DNA from: Betaproteobacteria bacterium
Lineage (GTDB): Bacteria > Pseudomonadota > Gammaproteobacteria > Burkholderiales > Rhodocyclaceae
Direction: 5' to 3'
Assembly: GCA_016703785.1 (NCBI GenBank)
Contig: JADJBM010000004.1
Span: 186,001-250,000 of the forward strand
DNA length: 64,000 nt
Part shown: positions 45,682-55,491 of the stretch, piece by piece
Layout of the letters: each line of letters opens with the position of its first letter
How positions within the stretch are numbered: the stretch's first letter is position 1
Program-made: the position numbers and the translations under genes
Notes under the pieces: generated by a model
The model's input: only the letters and a program-made list of their open reading frames with translations
Databases searched by the model: none
What the model was told of the DNA's origin: nothing

Positions 45682-47746
45682 GTGCAGCTTCGTGCTGCCG
45701 TAGATGGCCCAGCGGTTCTTGCCGCTGAGCTTGGCCTGGTACATGGCCGAATCGGCGCGAGCGATGATCTCCTCGCTGCTGGCGGCATGCGTGGGATAGA
45801 GGGCGATGCCGAGGCTTGCTGTCAGCTGGACCTCCCTGCCGGCAAACTCGAAGCGCATATCGGCGATCTTGCCGCCGACACGGCGCGCCAGTCCGACCAT
45901 TTCCTCTTCGTCTGCGTCGGGCGCAAGGATGGCGAACTCGTCGCCGCCGACGCGGAAGAAGATCTCGTTGCGCCGTACGGTGGCGCCGACCTCCTCGGCC
46001 AGCTTCATCAGCACCTCGTCCCCCGCCTGGTGGCCGTATTCATCGTTGATCGGCTTGAAGCCGTCGAGATCGATGGCGAGCAGTCCGGCATGGGCCTTGC
46101 GCCGGGAGGCATCGGCAATGATGCGCTCGATCTCCTCGTGGAAGCGGCGGCGGTTGTACAGGTTGGTAAGCGGGTCGCGCTCGGCGAGCTGGATGAGCTG
46201 GGCTCTCGAGCTGCTTCTGCCGCGTGACGTCCTCGTAGATCCACACGCGGCCGATGAACTGGCCCGGCTTCTCTCCGGGCACGAGCGCGGAGATGTCCGT
46301 CACGATGCGGCCATCCTCCATGGGAATCTCAAAGGCCCCGCTGACCTCCTCGCCGGCCAGCATCTCCTCGATGTGCTTGCGGTAGGCCGCATCCTCCTTG
46401 CGCAGGTGCGCCGTGCGCTCGATCATGCCGCTGTCGCGCAGCCCGGTCAGGTTCTCGTCGCGCGGCAGCTTCCAGATGTCGCGGCAGGCGTTGTTGATGT
46501 AGATGATGCGGTGATTGCCGTCGACGAAAAGCACGCCGACCTTCATCACGTTGAGCAGCGCCTCCAGGCGCGAGCGCTCCTCGTTGCTGTGCGTGAGGTA
46601 GTACTCCTTGAGGGCCTGCGCCCGCCGCAGCTCGACCACGGTGTCGAGGAGCTTCAGCTCGGCTTCCTTGCGGTTCTGGATCTCGTCGCAGGAGACGCGC
46701 AGGCCGAGGTACTCCCCGCTCGGGCTGTTGATCGGCTGCCAGTTGATCACCGTCCAGATGACGCTGCCGTCCTTGTGTTTGAGGCGCACCTCGAAATTGT
46801 CGCCGGTGCTGCCGCGCAACGCCTTCAGTGCCACCTCGAGCGCCGATTTGCGGTCCTTGCCGAACACCAGCATGTCGACCAGATTGCTGGAGAGCAGGCA
46901 TTCGAGCGGCGTATAGCCGGTGATGCGTTCGACCGACCGGTTGATCCAGATCAGTCTGCCCTTGGGATTGAACCAGGCTTCGAGCCCGTAAGTGTAATCG
47001 GCGATGGCGTGGAAGCGCGCCTCGCTTTTCTTCAGGGCCTCGACGCGTTCGTCGAGGGACTGCGACATGCGATTGAAGGCCCGCGTCAGCACGCCGATCT
47101 CGTCGTTGCTGGCCACCGGAAGGCGCACGGTAGTCTCGCCGCTCTCCAGGGCGCCGACGCCGCGCTGCAGGACGCGCAGATTGCGCGTGAGCCAGTAGCC
47201 GATCAGGGCCAACAGGATCACCGTCAGCAGGAAGGCCACCCAGCCGATGGCCACGCTCTGCCACAACAGCCGGTAGCTGGCTTCGCGCAGGAACTGCGTA
47301 TCGATGCCGAAGTGCACGCTGCCGACCACCCGCCCGCCGATGTGCAGCGACGTCATGCTGTCGAAGCGCCCGGCTTCGCGCGGCAGCTGGGAGAAATCCG
47401 ACAGTGGTGGCGGCAGGGGCCGGTCCGGATCCCAGCCCTCGACGGCGACGATTCGCTGCGAGGCATCCTTCAGAACGACATAGCTGGCGCCCTTCTGCTG
47501 CCCCAATTGCATGACCAACTGAGTCAGCTTGACGTGGTCGCGCTCGGCCAGCGGCACCGACAGAGAGGCATTGTGCAGAACCTGCAATTCCGCCAGATGA
47601 CGGTTTTCCATGGCCACCAGCGCATCGTCGAGCAGGCGCACGCTGTTGGCCACCTGCACCCAAAGCACGAGCACCAGGACGAGGCAGGCTGCCGCGATGA
47701 GGCGGAAGCGCAGCGAATGGGTGAGGCCCTTGAGGAAGTCGAGCAT
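45679..47746 (-). CDS. Membrane PAS-GGDEF diguanylate cyclase, frameshifted
   Basis: The protein would make cyclic di-GMP. It has a membrane helix at about 14-33, a periplasmic domain with the FGIDTQFLREASYRLL end, a second helix at about 180-200, HAMP (LPVASNDEIGVLTRAFNRMSQSL), two PAS domains and a GGDEF domain with the active motif RVGGDEFAIL. The frame of the first 513 or so residues (to RQKQLE) breaks near 46205. The GGDEF part (LAERDPLTNLYNRRRFHEEI, AIDLDGFKPINDEYGH, GIALYPTHA) continues in another frame to 45679. One indel explains it. Confidence 0.9.
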
Positions 47747-47752
47747 AAGACC

Positions 47753-49075
47753 CTACAAGGTCTTGCCGAAGACCTTGGAGCGACGATGCCAGTTGTAGAG
47801 TTCCCGCTTCTGGCTCGGCAGCAGGTCAACGCCGACCTCCTTGAAGCCGCGTTCGAGGAACCAGTGGGCGGTGCGCGTCGTCAGGACGAACAGCCGCTTG
47901 AGGCCGGTCTTGCGGGCCCGCGCCTCCATGTAGTGCAACAACTGCTCGCCATAGCCGACCCGGCGGTGCTCGGCATCGATGGCCAGGCAGGCGAGTTCCG
48001 CCGCCTTGTCCTTGCTGAACGGATACAGCGCGGCGCAACCGAGCACCACACCGTCGTGCTCCAGCACGGAAAAGCGGCCAATCTCCATTTCCAGCAATTC
48101 GCGCCCGCGCCGCACCAGTGTGCCGTCCGCCTCCAGCGGGGCGATCAGGCCGACGATGGCGGCGACGTCGTCGATCGTCGCCTCGCGCAGTCGCGCCAGG
48201 GGATCGCGCGTGACGACCGTGCCGACCCCTTCGTGGGTAAACAGTTCCAGGAGGAGTCCTCCGTCGATGTCCCGGTCCACCAGATGCGCGCGATTGACGC
48301 CGGCCCGGCAGGCGCGCATGCAGCAGGGAAGGTAGAGCCCAAGGTCCTCGGTCAGGCGCTTCGGTTTCTTCAGCACCCGCTCCGCCTCGTCGGCGGTGAT
48401 CGCCTCCACCAGGTTGCCGCGGCCGTCCGTCACGCCCGGCGCGTCGCACAGGAATATCAGCTTCTCCGCCTTCAGGGCGATCGCCACCGTCTCGGCCACC
48501 TCTTCCATGCTGAGGTTGAATATCTCGCCGGCCGGCGAGACGCCGATGGGGCTGATCAGCACCACGTTCTGCTGGTCGAGGTCGGCCGAGATCTCGTTGG
48601 CGATGATCTTGCGCACGGCGCCCGTGAATTGGTGGTCGATGCCGTCGACCACGCCGACCGGCTTGGCGGTGATGAAGTTGCCGCCCGTCACGCGCATGTG
48701 GGCGCCGGCCATCGGCGTATTCGGCAGCCCCTGCGAAAGGAGTGCTTCGATTTCCAGGCGGGTGACGCCCATGGCCGACTTGACGCATTCCAGCGCCTCG
48801 GCGTCGGTCACGCGCAGCCCCTTGTGATAGCGCCCCTTCAGATCGCGCCGCTTCAGCTCCGCCTCGATCTGCGGCCGGGCGCCATGCACCAGCACGAGGC
48901 GGATGCCGAGCGCCGCGAGCAGGTTGCAGTCCTGCGCCAATGCCTGCGCCAGCGCGCCCTGCGCCACCTCGCCGTCGAAGCCGATGACGAAGGTGCGACC
49001 GCGAAAGGCGTGGATATAAGGTGCCGCCTGGCGGAACCAGGAGACATATTGCCGTGTCGATTCAGGCGCAGTCAT
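47753..49075 (-). CDS. argA: Amino-acid N-acetyltransferase ArgA (N-acetylglutamate synthase)
   Basis: ArgA acetylates glutamate, the first step of arginine synthesis. The preferred start at 49075 (MTAPESTRQYVSWFRQAAPYI, GGAAAG site) gives 440 aa; a reading 41 residues longer is unlikely. The N-terminal two thirds is an amino-acid-kinase-like arginine-binding domain (VLVHGARPQIE, GNFITAKPVGVVDG, VVLISPIGVSPAGEIFNL). The C-terminus is a GNAT domain (LACLAIDAEHRRVGYGEQLL, FVLTTRTAHWFLERGF). It ends 6 nt before the cyclase start. Confidence 0.96.
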   Translation of the reverse strand: MTAPESTRQYVSWFRQAAPYIHAFRGRTFVIGFDGEVAQGALAQALAQDCNLLAALGIRLVLVHGARPQIEAELKRRDLKGRYHKGLRVTDAEALECVKSAMGVTRLEIEALLSQGLPNTPMAGAHMRVTGGNFITAKPVGVVDGIDHQFTGAVRKIIANEISADLDQQNVVLISPIGVSPAGEIFNLSMEEVAETVAIALKAEKLIFLCDAPGVTDGRGNLVEAITADEAERVLKKPKRLTEDLGLYLPCCMRACRAGVNRAHLVDRDIDGGLLLELFTHEGVGTVVTRDPLARLREATIDDVAAIVGLIAPLEADGTLVRRGRELLEMEIGRFSVLEHDGVVLGCAALYPFSKDKAAELACLAIDAEHRRVGYGEQLLHYMEARARKTGLKRLFVLTTRTAHWFLERGFKEVGVDLLPSQKRELYNWHRRSKVFGKTL

Positions 49076-49235
49076 GTCAGCTTTCCGAGAAACCCTGTTA
49101 AACAGCACATCCAACCTGATGTTTTGCTTGAATTTTAGACCATGAAATCGGCATGCGGGCGGAATTATTTCACGCCCCCATACCGTTGTAGCCCCCATAT
49201 CCGCCGTTGGTCGGCGGCATGCTCCGGACGGGCGC

Positions 49236-50723
49236 CTACTTCAGCGCATCCTCGAGGCGGTCGCACAGGGTCTTCAGCACCTTGATGCGGGCGTGGTATT
49301 TATCGTTGGCCTCGACCAGCGTCCACGGTGCGATCTCGGTGCTGCTCCGGTCGATCATGTCGCACACGGCCCGCTCGTAGTCGTCCCACTTCTTGCGGTT
49401 GCGCCAGTCCTCCTCGGTGATCTTGAAGCGCTTGAAGCGGGTCTTCTCGCGCTCCTTGAACCGCTTCAGCTGCTCCTCCGCCGTGATGGCCAGCCAGAAC
49501 TTGACGACGATCGCGCCGCTGCGCACCAGCTGATCCTCGAAGTCGTTGATTTCGGCATAGGCGCGCATCCAGTCGGCCTCCTGGGCGAAGCCTTCGACGC
49601 GTTCGACCAGGACCCGGCCGTACCAGGAGCGGTCGAAGATGGTGACGCGGCCGACCCGCGGCACATGCCGCCAGAAACGCCACAGGTAGGGCTGAGCGCG
49701 CTCCTCCTCGGTCGGCGCGGCGATCGGAATGGTCTGGTACTGCCGCGCGTCCAGCGCACCGGTGATGCGGCGGATGCTGCCGCCCTTGCCGGCGGCATCC
49801 GAACCTTCGAACACCACGATGAGGGAGCGCTCCTTGAATTTCGGATTGCGCGTGAGCAGGTTCAAGCGTCCCTGATATTTCTCGATGTCCTTCTCGAATC
49901 GCTTCTTGGAAAGGGACTGGGTCATGTCGAGCGCGTTGATGAGGTCCCGAGAATCGATCGCCTGCGGCAGCGGGGCCGCGGCGCTGCGTGCCTTCCAGCC
50001 CCGGCCCTGCTCGATCTTCTGCCGCTTGCGCAGGGCATCCAGAAGGATGTTGGCCACCGTAAGGGAGCGGTAGTTTTCGTCGGCGCCCTCGACGACGATC
50101 CACGGCGCATGCCCCGTGCTGGTGTGGCGCAGCACATGCTCGGAAACCGTACGGAACTTGTCGTACATGTCGAAATGCGCCCAATCCGTCCGGGTCACGC
50201 GCCAGCGGGTGGTCTTGTTCTTTTCCAGCGCCTTGAGGCGTTTCTTCTGCGCCGGCTTGGAAAGGTGCATCCACACCTTGAGGATGAGCGTCCCTTCGTC
50301 GGCCAGCATCTTCTCGAAACGGTTGATTTCCTCGATCGACTGGTCGAGATCGGCCACCTTGGTGATTTTCCGCGCGCGATTGACGATGGGTTCCGTGTAC
50401 CAGTTGCCGAAGAGGATGCCGATCTTGCCCCTGGGCGGCAGGGCCCGCCAGAAGCGCCACATGAAGGGCCGCTCGCGCTCCTCGTCGGAAGGCGGGGGGA
50501 AGGCGTGCGTCTGGATGTGGCGCGGGTCCATCCAGGCGTTCAGCAGGTTCACCGTCTCGCCCTTGCCGGCGCCGTTGACTCCGTTGACCAGAATGATGAC
50601 CGCGTACTTTTTCAGTTCCCCCATGTCGTACTGCGCATCGAGTAGATCGGCGCGCAGCCGCGGCACCTGCTTGTCGTAGGTGGCCTTGTCGATTTTGTGC
50701 CCGAGTTCCGCTGATTCGAACAT
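49236..50723 (-). CDS. pap: Polyphosphate:AMP phosphotransferase, two-domain PPK2
   Basis: The 495-aa enzyme phosphorylates AMP to ADP with polyphosphate. It starts at 50723 (MFESAELGHKID) with a GGGAGGG site. Both halves are PPK2 folds. The N-half has GVNGAGKGETVN, but its Walker B region is LFGNWYTEP without the aspartate. The C-half has GSDAAGKGGSIRR and IFDRSWYGRVLVE, so the C-half is probably the catalytic one, as in other class II enzymes. With the Pst system it suggests active polyphosphate turnover. Confidence 0.94.
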   Translation of the reverse strand: MFESAELGHKIDKATYDKQVPRLRADLLDAQYDMGELKKYAVIILVNGVNGAGKGETVNLLNAWMDPRHIQTHAFPPPSDEERERPFMWRFWRALPPRGKIGILFGNWYTEPIVNRARKITKVADLDQSIEEINRFEKMLADEGTLILKVWMHLSKPAQKKRLKALEKNKTTRWRVTRTDWAHFDMYDKFRTVSEHVLRHTSTGHAPWIVVEGADENYRSLTVANILLDALRKRQKIEQGRGWKARSAAAPLPQAIDSRDLINALDMTQSLSKKRFEKDIEKYQGRLNLLTRNPKFKERSLIVVFEGSDAAGKGGSIRRITGALDARQYQTIPIAAPTEEERAQPYLWRFWRHVPRVGRVTIFDRSWYGRVLVERVEGFAQEADWMRAYAEINDFEDQLVRSGAIVVKFWLAITAEEQLKRFKEREKTRFKRFKITEEDWRNRKKWDDYERAVCDMIDRSSTEIAPWTLVEANDKYHARIKVLKTLCDRLEDALK

Positions 50724-50739
50724 GCCGTCCCTCCCTTTC

Positions 50740-51471
50740 TCAAAGATCGCCGTGCAGCGCGCCGAGGGCCGCCAGCATGGCCGGGCCCGCCGTTTCCGTG
50801 CGCAGGATGCGCGGACCGAGCGCCAGGCCCTCGAAACCCGCCGACCGTGCCAGGATGGCTTCCTCCTCGCACAAGCCGCCCTCGGGTCCGACAAGCAGAA
50901 TGAAGCTGCCGTCCCCTGCCAAATCGCGCGGCCGGCGCGCTGCGCCTGGCATGAGGAGGATGCGACGCACTTCATTATGTTGCTCCAGACAACCGAGCCA
51001 TTGCCGCAGATCAAGAATCGGCGCCACCTCCGGCAGCCGGTTGCGTCCGCACTGCTCGCAGGCGGCGATGGCCACCTGGCGCCAGTGCTCGACGCGGCGT
51101 ACGGCGCGCTCGCCCGAGAGCTTCACCACGCTGCGCGCGGCACTCAGGGGCTGGATTCCCGCCACGCCGAGTTCGACGGCTTTCTGCACGATCCAGTCCA
51201 TCCTGTCACCGGAGGGCAGTGCCTGCGCCAGCACCAGTCCGAGCGGCGATTCGCGCTCGGTGTCGCGCCAATCGTCCAGCCGCACGCGCACGCCCCGCCC
51301 GGCTTCTGCGATGCGGCCGGGGTACTCGCCGCCCTCGCCGTTGAACAGCGTCACCTCGTCCCCTATGCCCAGCCGCAGAACGCGCAACGCGTGGTGCGCC
51401 GTGGCGGGCGGCAGGTCGGCCAAGCCGCGGGGCGCAAGCAGTTGAGGGCAAAAGAAGCGGGGAGCCATCAT
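50740..51471 (-). CDS. rsmE: 16S rRNA (uracil1498-N3)-methyltransferase RsmE
   Basis: RsmE methylates U1498 in the 16S rRNA with SAM. The 243-aa SPOUT protein has the N-terminal PUA-like part (HHALRVLRLGIGDEVTLFNGEGGEY), QALPSGDRMDWIVQKAVELGV, CEQCGRNRLPEV, and the knotted C-terminus LLVGPEGGLCEEEAILARSAGF and LGPRILRTETA. The start is one of two adjacent ATGs (51471 or 51468). It lies 16 nt before pap on the same strand. Confidence 0.96.
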   Translation of the reverse strand: MMAPRFFCPQLLAPRGLADLPPATAHHALRVLRLGIGDEVTLFNGEGGEYPGRIAEAGRGVRVRLDDWRDTERESPLGLVLAQALPSGDRMDWIVQKAVELGVAGIQPLSAARSVVKLSGERAVRRVEHWRQVAIAACEQCGRNRLPEVAPILDLRQWLGCLEQHNEVRRILLMPGAARRPRDLAGDGSFILLVGPEGGLCEEEAILARSAGFEGLALGPRILRTETAGPAMLAALGALHGDL

Positions 51472-51515
51472 GATATTATTCCGCAGCCATCGTTTTTTTC
51501 CCACACTTATTCGTC

Positions 51516-52067
51516 ATGGTCAGCCTCAGCACTCCCGTCTGCGACTTCGGCTGGAAGGCGCGCGAGTTCGACCTGCCCGGCACCGATGGTGCGCGGCACA
51601 CGCTTGCCGGCGCACGCGGACCCAACGGCCTGCTCGTCATGTTCATCTGCAACCACTGCCCCTACGTCAAGGCAGTGATCGACCGCATCGTGCGAGACTG
51701 CCGCGACCTCAAGGCGCACGGCATCGGTGCCATTGCCATCATGTCGAACGACCCGACAGACTATCCCGAGGATTCCTGGGACAACATGGTGGAACTTGCC
51801 CGCAGTATGGACTTCCCTTTCCCCTACGTACTCGACGAGACGCAGGCAGTGGCCAGGGCCTACGGCGCGGTGTGCACGCCGGATTTCTTCGGTTTCAACG
51901 CGAAACTCGAATTGCAGTTCCGCGGCCGCCTGGATGCCTCGCGCAAGGAGTCAGCCCCCACGACACGGCGCGACGTGTTCGAGGCCATGCTGCAGGTGGG
52001 GAAAACCGGCGAGGGACCGCGTGAGCAGATCCCCAGCATGGGCTGCTCCATCAAGTGGAAAGAATGA
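51516..52067 (+). CDS. Thioredoxin-fold protein of the AhpC/TSA-like family
   Basis: The 183-aa protein has a redox CxxC motif in MFICNHCPYVKAVIDRI, followed by AIMSNDPTDYPEDSWDNM and the cis-Pro segment VCTPDFFGF. This is the pattern of cytoplasmic thioredoxin-like proteins annotated near peroxiredoxins. No signal peptide is seen. It is divergent from rsmE. Its partners are unknown. Confidence 0.88.
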   Translation: MVSLSTPVCDFGWKAREFDLPGTDGARHTLAGARGPNGLLVMFICNHCPYVKAVIDRIVRDCRDLKAHGIGAIAIMSNDPTDYPEDSWDNMVELARSMDFPFPYVLDETQAVARAYGAVCTPDFFGFNAKLELQFRGRLDASRKESAPTTRRDVFEAMLQVGKTGEGPREQIPSMGCSIKWKE

Positions 52068-52134
52068 GCGCCGCCCGCCGCCCCCAGGCGGCGCAGCCAA
52101 CGACATGGAGCCGCGTAGCGGCGAACGTACGTCA

Positions 52135-52155
52135 CCCCCTTTCCCGGAAAGGGGG
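52135..52155. repeat. Palindrome upstream of the phosphatase gene
   Basis: CCCCCTTTCC and GGAAAGGGGG flank a single C, followed by ATGGGGGGAT. The pattern resembles one half of the aceF repeat and supplies the G-rich stretch just before the ATG at 52171. A second GC hairpin (GCGCCGCC...GGCGGCGC) lies at 52068-52094. Confidence 0.55.
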
Positions 52156-52170
52156 ATGGGGGGATAGCCC

Positions 52171-52977
52171 ATGAGCACCGCATACTACGAACTGTGCGCC
52201 GCCGTCACGCAGGTAGTGCGCGAAGTCGCCGCGCAGGTGGTGATGCCGCGCTACCTCCACGTGGTGCGCGAGCACAAGGCCGACGGCACCATCTTCACCG
52301 AAGTGGACATCGCTGCACAGCGCGCCCTCACCGAGCGGCTGCAGCGGCTGCGCCCGCGCCCGGTGCTGGGCGAGGAGGAAATGAGCGAGGCGGAACAGCA
52401 CCAGCTTTGGGAAGAGGGCGCCGAAGGCCTGTGGTGCGTCGACCCCATCGACGGCACCACCAACTTCGTCGCCGGCCTGCCCTTCTTCGCCATCTCCGTC
52501 GCCTACTTCATCGAGGGCCGCGCCGTCGTCGGCGTGGTCTACGACCCGGCCACGCGCGAGATGTTCTCCGCCTCGCGCGACGGCGGCGCCACCATGAACG
52601 GCCTGCGCCTGCCGCTGCGGCCGCAGGCGGCGAACCTGGCCGAATGCGTCGCCGGCGTCGATTTCAAGCGCATCCCGAAAAAACTCGGCGACGACCTCGC
52701 CACACGGCCACCCTATTACTCGCAGCGCAATTTCGGCTGCAGCACCCTGGAATGGTGCTACGCCGCCGCCGGCCGCCTCGACCTGCTGCTGCACGGCGGG
52801 CAGAAGCTGTGGGACTACGCCGCCGGCCGCCTCATCCTCGAAGAGGCCGGCGGACGGCTGTGCTCGCTGAAGCACGACGATTTCGACGCCGACGACCTGT
52901 GGAAGCGCTCGGTGATCGCCGCCAGCGACCCGGAACTGTTCATCGCCTGGCGCGACTGGATCCGCTCGCGCCGCTAG
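52171..52977 (+). CDS. Inositol monophosphatase family protein
   Basis: A 268-aa magnesium-dependent phosphatase with GEEEMSE (metal-binding Glu), the signature WCVDPIDGTTNFVAGLPFFAISVAY and the C-terminal KLWDYAAGRLILEEAGG with the third metal Asp. Substrates in bacteria range from inositol-1-phosphate to fructose-1,6-bisphosphate and PAP. Being next to cbbR raises the possibility of a sugar-bisphosphate substrate, but the sequence does not decide it. It overlaps the convergent cbbR end by 4 nt. Confidence 0.93.
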   Translation: MSTAYYELCAAVTQVVREVAAQVVMPRYLHVVREHKADGTIFTEVDIAAQRALTERLQRLRPRPVLGEEEMSEAEQHQLWEEGAEGLWCVDPIDGTTNFVAGLPFFAISVAYFIEGRAVVGVVYDPATREMFSASRDGGATMNGLRLPLRPQAANLAECVAGVDFKRIPKKLGDDLATRPPYYSQRNFGCSTLEWCYAAAGRLDLLLHGGQKLWDYAAGRLILEEAGGRLCSLKHDDFDADDLWKRSVIAASDPELFIAWRDWIRSRR

Positions 52978-53951
52978 AACTTGCCTTTGTCTCTAGGCGC
53001 CGGCTTCGTTCCCTTTGGCTTGTTTTTAGTGGTGCTGGTTTTGGACGGCGCCAGTTCTTCCAGTCCGCCGCTTTCCTGCAGCAAGAACTGATGAAACGCC
53101 TGCGCCACCGGCAGCAGGCGTTTCTCCGCGCGGTGCACCACATACCAGTGGCGCTTGAGCGGCGTGCCCTTCACGTTCAGGCGGGCGATATTCCCTGTGG
53201 CGAGTTCGAGCACGATGGTGCGCTCGGAAATGAAGGAAATGCCCATGCCGGCCATGACCGCCTGCTTGATGGTCTCGTTGCTCGTCATTTCCACCGTGCG
53301 CTGCGGCACCACGCCGTTATCCGCCAGGAAGCGCTCCATGGCGGCCCGCGTACCCGAGCCCGGCTCGCGCAACAGGAAGCTCTCCTCGGTGAGCTGCTGC
53401 GGCTCGATATTCTTCGCCTTGGCAAGCGGGTGATCCGTCGCCGCCACGAAAACCAGCGGATTTTCGGCGAAGGGCTCGGACACCGTCTCCAACTCCTGCG
53501 GCGGCCGCCCCATGATAGCGAGGTCGATCTCGTTGTCGGCCAGTTGCCGCACGATGTCCCCACGGTTGTGAACGCCCAAACGCAATTCGACCTCTGGGTG
53601 CGCATGGCGAAAGGACGTCAGCAGGCGCGGCGCGAAATACTTGGCGGTGGACACCACGCCGATGTTGAGCCGCCCGCCGCGCAGGCCCTTCATCGCCGCC
53701 AGCGATTCCTCGACTTCGCGCAACTGCTGGGCAATGACGCGCGCATGACGCGCCAGCTCCTCCCCGGCCTCGGTGAGGAACACCCGCTTGCCGACCTGCT
53801 CGGTGAGCGGCAGGCCCGCGGCTTCCTCCAGGCTGCGCACCTGCATGGAAACCGCCGGCTGCGTCAGGTGCAGCTCGTCGGCGGCACGGGAGAAAGACAG
53901 ATGGCGCGCCACCGCCTCGAAGATCTTCAACTGGCGCAGGGTCAGATGCAT
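52974..53951 (-). CDS. cbbR: LysR-family regulator CbbR
   Basis: The 325-aa regulator is divergent from cbbM. Its helix-turn-helix (TLRQLKIFEAVARHLSFSRAADELHLTQPAVSMQVRSLEE) and effector domain (GVVSTAKYFAPRLLTSFRHAHPEVELRL, FLLREPGSGTRAAMERFL, GMGISFISERTI) match CbbR proteins, which activate Calvin cycle operons in response to metabolites such as RuBP or NADPH. A basic tail of about 25 residues (TSTTKNKPKGTKPAPRDKGKF) extends beyond the usual end. The 122-bp intergenic region holds its likely operator. Confidence 0.94.
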   Translation of the reverse strand: MHLTLRQLKIFEAVARHLSFSRAADELHLTQPAVSMQVRSLEEAAGLPLTEQVGKRVFLTEAGEELARHARVIAQQLREVEESLAAMKGLRGGRLNIGVVSTAKYFAPRLLTSFRHAHPEVELRLGVHNRGDIVRQLADNEIDLAIMGRPPQELETVSEPFAENPLVFVAATDHPLAKAKNIEPQQLTEESFLLREPGSGTRAAMERFLADNGVVPQRTVEMTSNETIKQAVMAGMGISFISERTIVLELATGNIARLNVKGTPLKRHWYVVHRAEKRLLPVAQAFHQFLLQESGGLEELAPSKTSTTKNKPKGTKPAPRDKGKF

Positions 53952-53986
53952 GAGCCGCCTCGCTTCATAAGGATTATTGCAAGATT

Positions 53987-54017
53987 ACCATAACAAACAT
54001 TTAGTTCACCTTATGGT
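53987..54017. promoter_or_regulatory. Candidate CbbR operator between cbbR and cbbM
   Basis: ACCATAA (53987-53993) and TTATGGT (54011-54017) form an inverted repeat. The block CCATAACAAA-N12-CTTATG recurs with identical spacing upstream of cbbP. It lies about 60-90 bp before the cbbM ATG, a typical LysR activator position. Confidence 0.68.
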
Positions 54018-54073
54018 TAATCGGGCATACAGTGCGCCCATATTCAACATGACCGAGAACCGAAGGAGACCGC

Positions 54074-55456
54074 ATGGACCAGTCAAACCGTTACGCTGAC
54101 CTCAGCCTCAAGGAAGAAGACCTGATCAAAGGGGGCAGACACATCCTGGTCGCCTACAAAATGAAGCCGAAATCCGGCTACGGCTACCTGGAGGCCGCCG
54201 CCCACTTCGCCGCCGAGTCGTCGACCGGCACCAACGTCGAAGTGTCCACCACTGACGATTTCACCAAGGGTGTGGACGCGCTGGTGTACCTGATCGACGA
54301 GGCCACGGAAGAGATGCGCATCGCCTACCCGATCGACCTCTTCGACCGCAACATCACCGACGGCCGCATGATGCTGGTGTCCTTCCTGACGCTGGTGATC
54401 GGCAACAATCAGGGCATGGGCGACATCGAGCACGCCAAGATGTACGACTTCTACATGCCGCGCCGCGCCATCGAGCTGTTTGACGGCCCTGCGGTGGATA
54501 TCAGCAACCTGTGGCGAATTCTCGGCCGCCCGATGGTCAATGGCGGCTACATCGCCGGCACCATCATCAAGCCCAAGCTCGGCCTGCGCCCCGAACCGTT
54601 TGCCGCCGCGGCCTACCAGTTCTGGCTGGGCGGCGACTTCATCAAGAACGACGAGCCGCAAGGCAACCAGGTGTTCTGCCCGGCCAAGAAGGTCATTCCG
54701 CTGGTCTACGATGCGATGAAGCGCGCCATGGACGAGACCGGCCAGGCCAAGATCTTCTCCGCCAACATCACCGCCGACGATCATTACGAGATGATCGCGC
54801 GCGGCGAATTCATCCTCGAAACCTTCGGCCCAGACGCCGACAAGGTGGCGTTCCTGGTCGACGGCTATGTCGGCGGCCCCGGCATGGTGACCACTGCCCG
54901 TCGCTATTTCCCCGGCCAGTACCTGCACTACCACCGCGCCGGCCACGGCGCCGTGACCTCGCCCTCGGCCAAGCGCGGCTACACCGCCTATGTGCTGGCC
55001 AAGATGAGTCGCCTGCAAGGGGCCTCCGGCATCCACGTCGGCACCATGGGCTACGGCAAGATGGAAGGCGAAAAGGACGACCGTGCCATCGCCTACATCA
55101 TCGAGCGCGACAGCTATACCGGCCCCGCCTATCACCAGGAGTGGTACGGCATGAAGCCGACCACGCCGATCATCTCCGGCGGCATGAACGCGCTGCGCCT
55201 GCCCGGCTTCTTCGAGAATCTCGGCCATGGCAACGTGATCAATACCGCCGGCGGCGGTTCCTACGGCCATATCGACTCTCCGGCCGCCGGCGCCAAGAGC
55301 CTGCGCCAGGCCTACGAATGCTGGAAGTCGGGCGCCGACCCGATCCAGTACGCCAAGGAGCACAAGGAGTTCGCCCGCGCCTTCGAGTCCTTCCCCAAGG
55401 ACGCCGACCAGATATTCCCCGGCTGGCGCGAAAAAATCGGTGCTGCACACCGATAG
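54074..55456 (+). CDS. cbbM: Ribulose-bisphosphate carboxylase, form II
   Basis: The 460-aa form II large subunit carboxylates RuBP to two 3-phosphoglycerates without small subunits. It has the activation lysine in GGDFIKNDEPQGNQVF (Lys carbamylated, Asp and Glu binding Mg), KPKLGLRPEPFA, HYHRAGHGAVTSPSAKRGYTA, GTMGYGKMEG and SGGMNALRLPGFFENLGHGNVINTAGGG. Form II enzymes suit high CO2 and low O2. A GAAGGAG site precedes the ATG. It is divergent from cbbR and followed by cbbQ and cbbO. Confidence 0.98.
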   Translation: MDQSNRYADLSLKEEDLIKGGRHILVAYKMKPKSGYGYLEAAAHFAAESSTGTNVEVSTTDDFTKGVDALVYLIDEATEEMRIAYPIDLFDRNITDGRMMLVSFLTLVIGNNQGMGDIEHAKMYDFYMPRRAIELFDGPAVDISNLWRILGRPMVNGGYIAGTIIKPKLGLRPEPFAAAAYQFWLGGDFIKNDEPQGNQVFCPAKKVIPLVYDAMKRAMDETGQAKIFSANITADDHYEMIARGEFILETFGPDADKVAFLVDGYVGGPGMVTTARRYFPGQYLHYHRAGHGAVTSPSAKRGYTAYVLAKMSRLQGASGIHVGTMGYGKMEGEKDDRAIAYIIERDSYTGPAYHQEWYGMKPTTPIISGGMNALRLPGFFENLGHGNVINTAGGGSYGHIDSPAAGAKSLRQAYECWKSGADPIQYAKEHKEFARAFESFPKDADQIFPGWREKIGAAHR

Positions 55457-55471
55457 GCTCCCCACCCCCAA

Positions 55472-55491
55472 CCCCCGCCCACGGGCGGGGG
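55472..55491. repeat. GC-rich hairpin between cbbM and cbbQ
   Basis: CCCCCGCC and GGCGGGGG flank CACG, 15 nt after the cbbM stop, with no T tract. It may protect the cbbM mRNA 3' end or partly end transcription, allowing more CbbM than CbbQO. The remaining 130 nt before cbbQ show no gene. Confidence 0.5.

Noticed and set aside
45806..49138. 1110-codon open frame on the plus strand opposite the cyclase and argA
   Set aside because: It is an antisense shadow of genes with clear motifs, with low-complexity His/Arg/Gln-rich translation.
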